A stretch of DNA of 7,398 nt from Myxococcales bacterium (GTDB lineage Bacteria; Myxococcota_A; Polyangia; Polyangiales; Polyangiaceae): contig JANYHY010000216.1 in the NCBI GenBank assembly GCA_025362165.1, positions 1 to 7,398 of the forward strand, read 5' to 3'. Every line of letters begins with the position of its first letter. The first letter of the stretch is position 1. A model generated the notes under the pieces. The model searched no databases. It saw nothing but the letters and a program-made list of their open reading frames with translations, and was not told where the DNA came from. Positions 6,308 to 7,398 of this stretch are shown one piece after another. Position numbers and translations under genes: made by a program.

Positions 6308-6311
6308 TCAC
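6304..6311. other. Zero-gap convergent gene junction with palindromic stops
   Basis: The plus-strand stop TGA (6305-6307) is followed at once by the reverse complement of the minus-strand stop (TCA, 6308-6310). This forms TGATCA inside the 8-base palindrome GTGATCAC. There is no intergenic space and no hairpin plus T-run terminator that I can see. A weak 6-base inverted repeat (TCCGCG at 6294-6299, CGCGGA at 6328-6333) brackets the junction. Transcripts from both sides must therefore run into the opposite gene or end by Rho. Confidence 0.7.
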
Positions 6312-7066
6312 CCGCCGAGGTACGCGGCGCGGATCTCTTCGTTCTGCGCGAGCTCTGCGCTCGGCCCTTGCATCGCGATCTCGCCCGTCTTGAGCACATA
6401 CGCGCGCTGGCTGTATTTTAGGGCGATACGCGTATTTTGCTCGACCACCAAGATCGTCACGCCGGCTTCGGCGATCCTCTTGATCGACTCGAAGATTTGC
6501 ACGACGAGCTTGGGTGCGATGCCGAGGCTTGGCTCATCGAGGAGCAACAACGTCGGGCGCGCCATCATCGCGCGACCGATCGCGAGCATCTGCTGCTCGC
6601 CGCCGGAGAGCGTGCCGCCCTCTTGCTTCATGCGCTCGCCGAGGCGCGGAAAGAGGACGACGACGTCTTCGATGGTGTCTTTGATCGTCTTGGGATCGCG
6701 GTGCAGATACGCGCCGAGCTCCAGGTTCTCGCGCACCGTGAGGTTCGGAAAGATCGCGCGGCCCTCTGGAACGAGCGACACGCCCATACCCACGAGTGTC
6801 TCCACAGCGACGTTCGCGATCGATTTCCCTGCGTAGCGGATGTCGCCCGCTTTGATCGGCAGGAGCCGAGCGACGCTCTTCAACGTCGTCGTCTTGCCCG
6901 CACCGTTGCTGCCGATCATCGCGACGATCTCTTTTGGCTTGATCGCGATGTCGATCCCCTTGAGCGCGCGGATGCCTCCGTAGCTCACCTCGAGTCTCTC
7001 GATCTCGAGCAGCGGCACGCCGTCGGCCAGCGTGAGCTTCGGTCGGTGCGGGTGATCAACGCGCAT
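6308..7066 (-). CDS. livF: Branched-chain amino acid ABC transporter ATPase, LivF type
   Basis: One of the two ATPases that would power uptake of leucine, isoleucine, valine or related amino acids through a LivH/LivM-type permease. It is 252 residues with all ABC motifs in order: Walker A GSNGAGKT (52-59), VPEGRAIFPNLTVREN (from about 99) in the place of the Q-loop region, signature LSGGEQQ (153-159), Walker B plus catalytic glutamate LLLLDEP (173-179, E178), and VVEQN (207-211). Gln210 at the usual switch-histidine position is normal for LivF. The C-terminus AAYLGG is also typical. The preferred ATG at 7066 has GGTGAG about six bases upstream and overlaps the livG stop by 11 bases. It gives a His/Pro-containing N-terminal extension of about 16 residues relative to common LivF. 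A GTG at 7018 would remove it. The exact substrate could also be another amide or amino acid of the same transporter family. Confidence 0.92.
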   Translation of the reverse strand: MRVDHPHRPKLTLADGVPLLEIERLEVSYGGIRALKGIDIAIKPKEIVAMIGSNGAGKTTTLKSVARLLPIKAGDIRYAGKSIANVAVETLVGMGVSLVPEGRAIFPNLTVRENLELGAYLHRDPKTIKDTIEDVVVLFPRLGERMKQEGGTLSGGEQQMLAIGRAMMARPTLLLLDEPSLGIAPKLVVQIFESIKRIAEAGVTILVVEQNTRIALKYSQRAYVLKTGEIAMQGPSAELAQNEEIRAAYLGG

Positions 7067-7398
7067 CGGCGCTCACCGCTTTGGCCGGCTCTTCTTCGTC
7101 CGGCTCGCCGAGATATGCGGCGATTACCGCCGGGTCCGCGCGCACGTGCTCGGCGTCGCCGTGGCTGATCGTCTCTCCGTGATCGAGCACGTGGATGTCC
7201 TCGCACACGCCCATGACGACTTGCATGTTGTGCTCGACGAGCACGACGGCCAGTTCAAACGTGTCGCGCAGCCAGCGGATCTGCGTCTTCAGACCCTCTG
7301 CCTCGCCGTAGTTCATCCCCGCAGCGGGCTCGTCGAGCAGGAGCAGCTTCGGCTTGAGCATCATCGCGCGCGCGATCTCCAAACGCCGCTGAATTCCG
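7056..7398 (-). CDS. livG: Branched-chain amino acid ABC transporter ATPase, LivG type (C-terminal part)
   Basis: Partial gene running off the right edge; 113 codons plus the stop are visible and the Walker A half is outside. The visible part starts in the ABC signature region GIQRRLEIARAMM, where LivG proteins have a QRRLEIAR form instead of LSGGQ. It continues with Walker B LLLLDEPAAGMN, the switch histidine in VLVEHNM, and the typical ending VIAAYLGE. An acidic tail (DEEEP and on to the stop, about 14 residues) extends past the usual end. The protein pairs with the downstream LivF as the second ATPase of the importer. The 11-base overlap with livF suggests coupled translation and equal output. 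The permease and binding-protein genes are expected beyond the right edge. Confidence 0.92.
   Translation of the reverse strand, partial: GIQRRLEIARAMMLKPKLLLLDEPAAGMNYGEAEGLKTQIRWLRDTFELAVVLVEHNMQVVMGVCEDIHVLDHGETISHGDAEHVRADPAVIAAYLGEPDEEEPAKAVSADAR

Noticed and set aside
6308..7066. Gln instead of His at the LivF switch position as a defect
   Set aside because: VEQN is the usual form in LivF proteins, and LivG next to it has the normal His.
7391..7396. GAATTC near the right edge as a cloning or linker artefact
   Set aside because: The bases stay in frame and encode the expected GIQRR segment of LivG, so they are genuine coding sequence.

Overview
The window is GC-rich (I estimate about 65% by eye). 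It reads like a chromosomal segment of a Myxococcota (former deltaproteobacterial) genome. The best clues are a lipoprotein with an AgmX/PglI-type C-terminal domain, a second envelope protein with a TonB-like fold, and GC-ending codons throughout. I cannot place it below phylum level. I see no mobile element, CRISPR array, rRNA or tRNA.

Layout. Bases 1-208 are a non-coding leader with a hairpin and two inverted repeats. Bases 209-2386 (+) encode a KimA-type APC-superfamily potassium importer with a cytosolic C-terminal domain. After 54 bases comes a tightly packed plus-strand cluster. It contains an AgmX/PglI-domain lipoprotein (2441-3106), an alpha-helical repeat lipoprotein (3103-4119), a YcaQ/AlkX-family DNA glycosylase (4110-5333) and a TonB-like membrane-anchored protein (5330-6307). 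Each adjacent pair in this cluster overlaps by 4, 10 and 4 bases, so the four are very probably one translationally coupled operon. On the minus strand, 6308-7066 encodes a LivF-type ABC ATPase and 7056 to the window edge encodes the C-terminal half of LivG. These overlap by 11 bases and belong to a branched-chain amino acid importer whose other genes lie beyond the right edge.

How the genes may work together. The KimA-like protein should bring in K+ and the Liv proteins should power amino acid uptake. The middle operon is the least explained part. It joins three envelope proteins of unknown role to a DNA crosslink-repair glycosylase carrying the QxD catalytic motif. The plus-strand operon and the liv genes converge with no base between their stop codons.

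I found no clearly new multi-gene defence or biosynthetic system. The most unusual items are the glycosylase inside an envelope-protein operon, the regular one-per-repeat cysteine spacing in the second lipoprotein, and local enrichment of GATCGC/GCGATC words including three perfect GATCGCGATC palindromes. All homology statements come from reading the translations and from memory of the families; no search was run.
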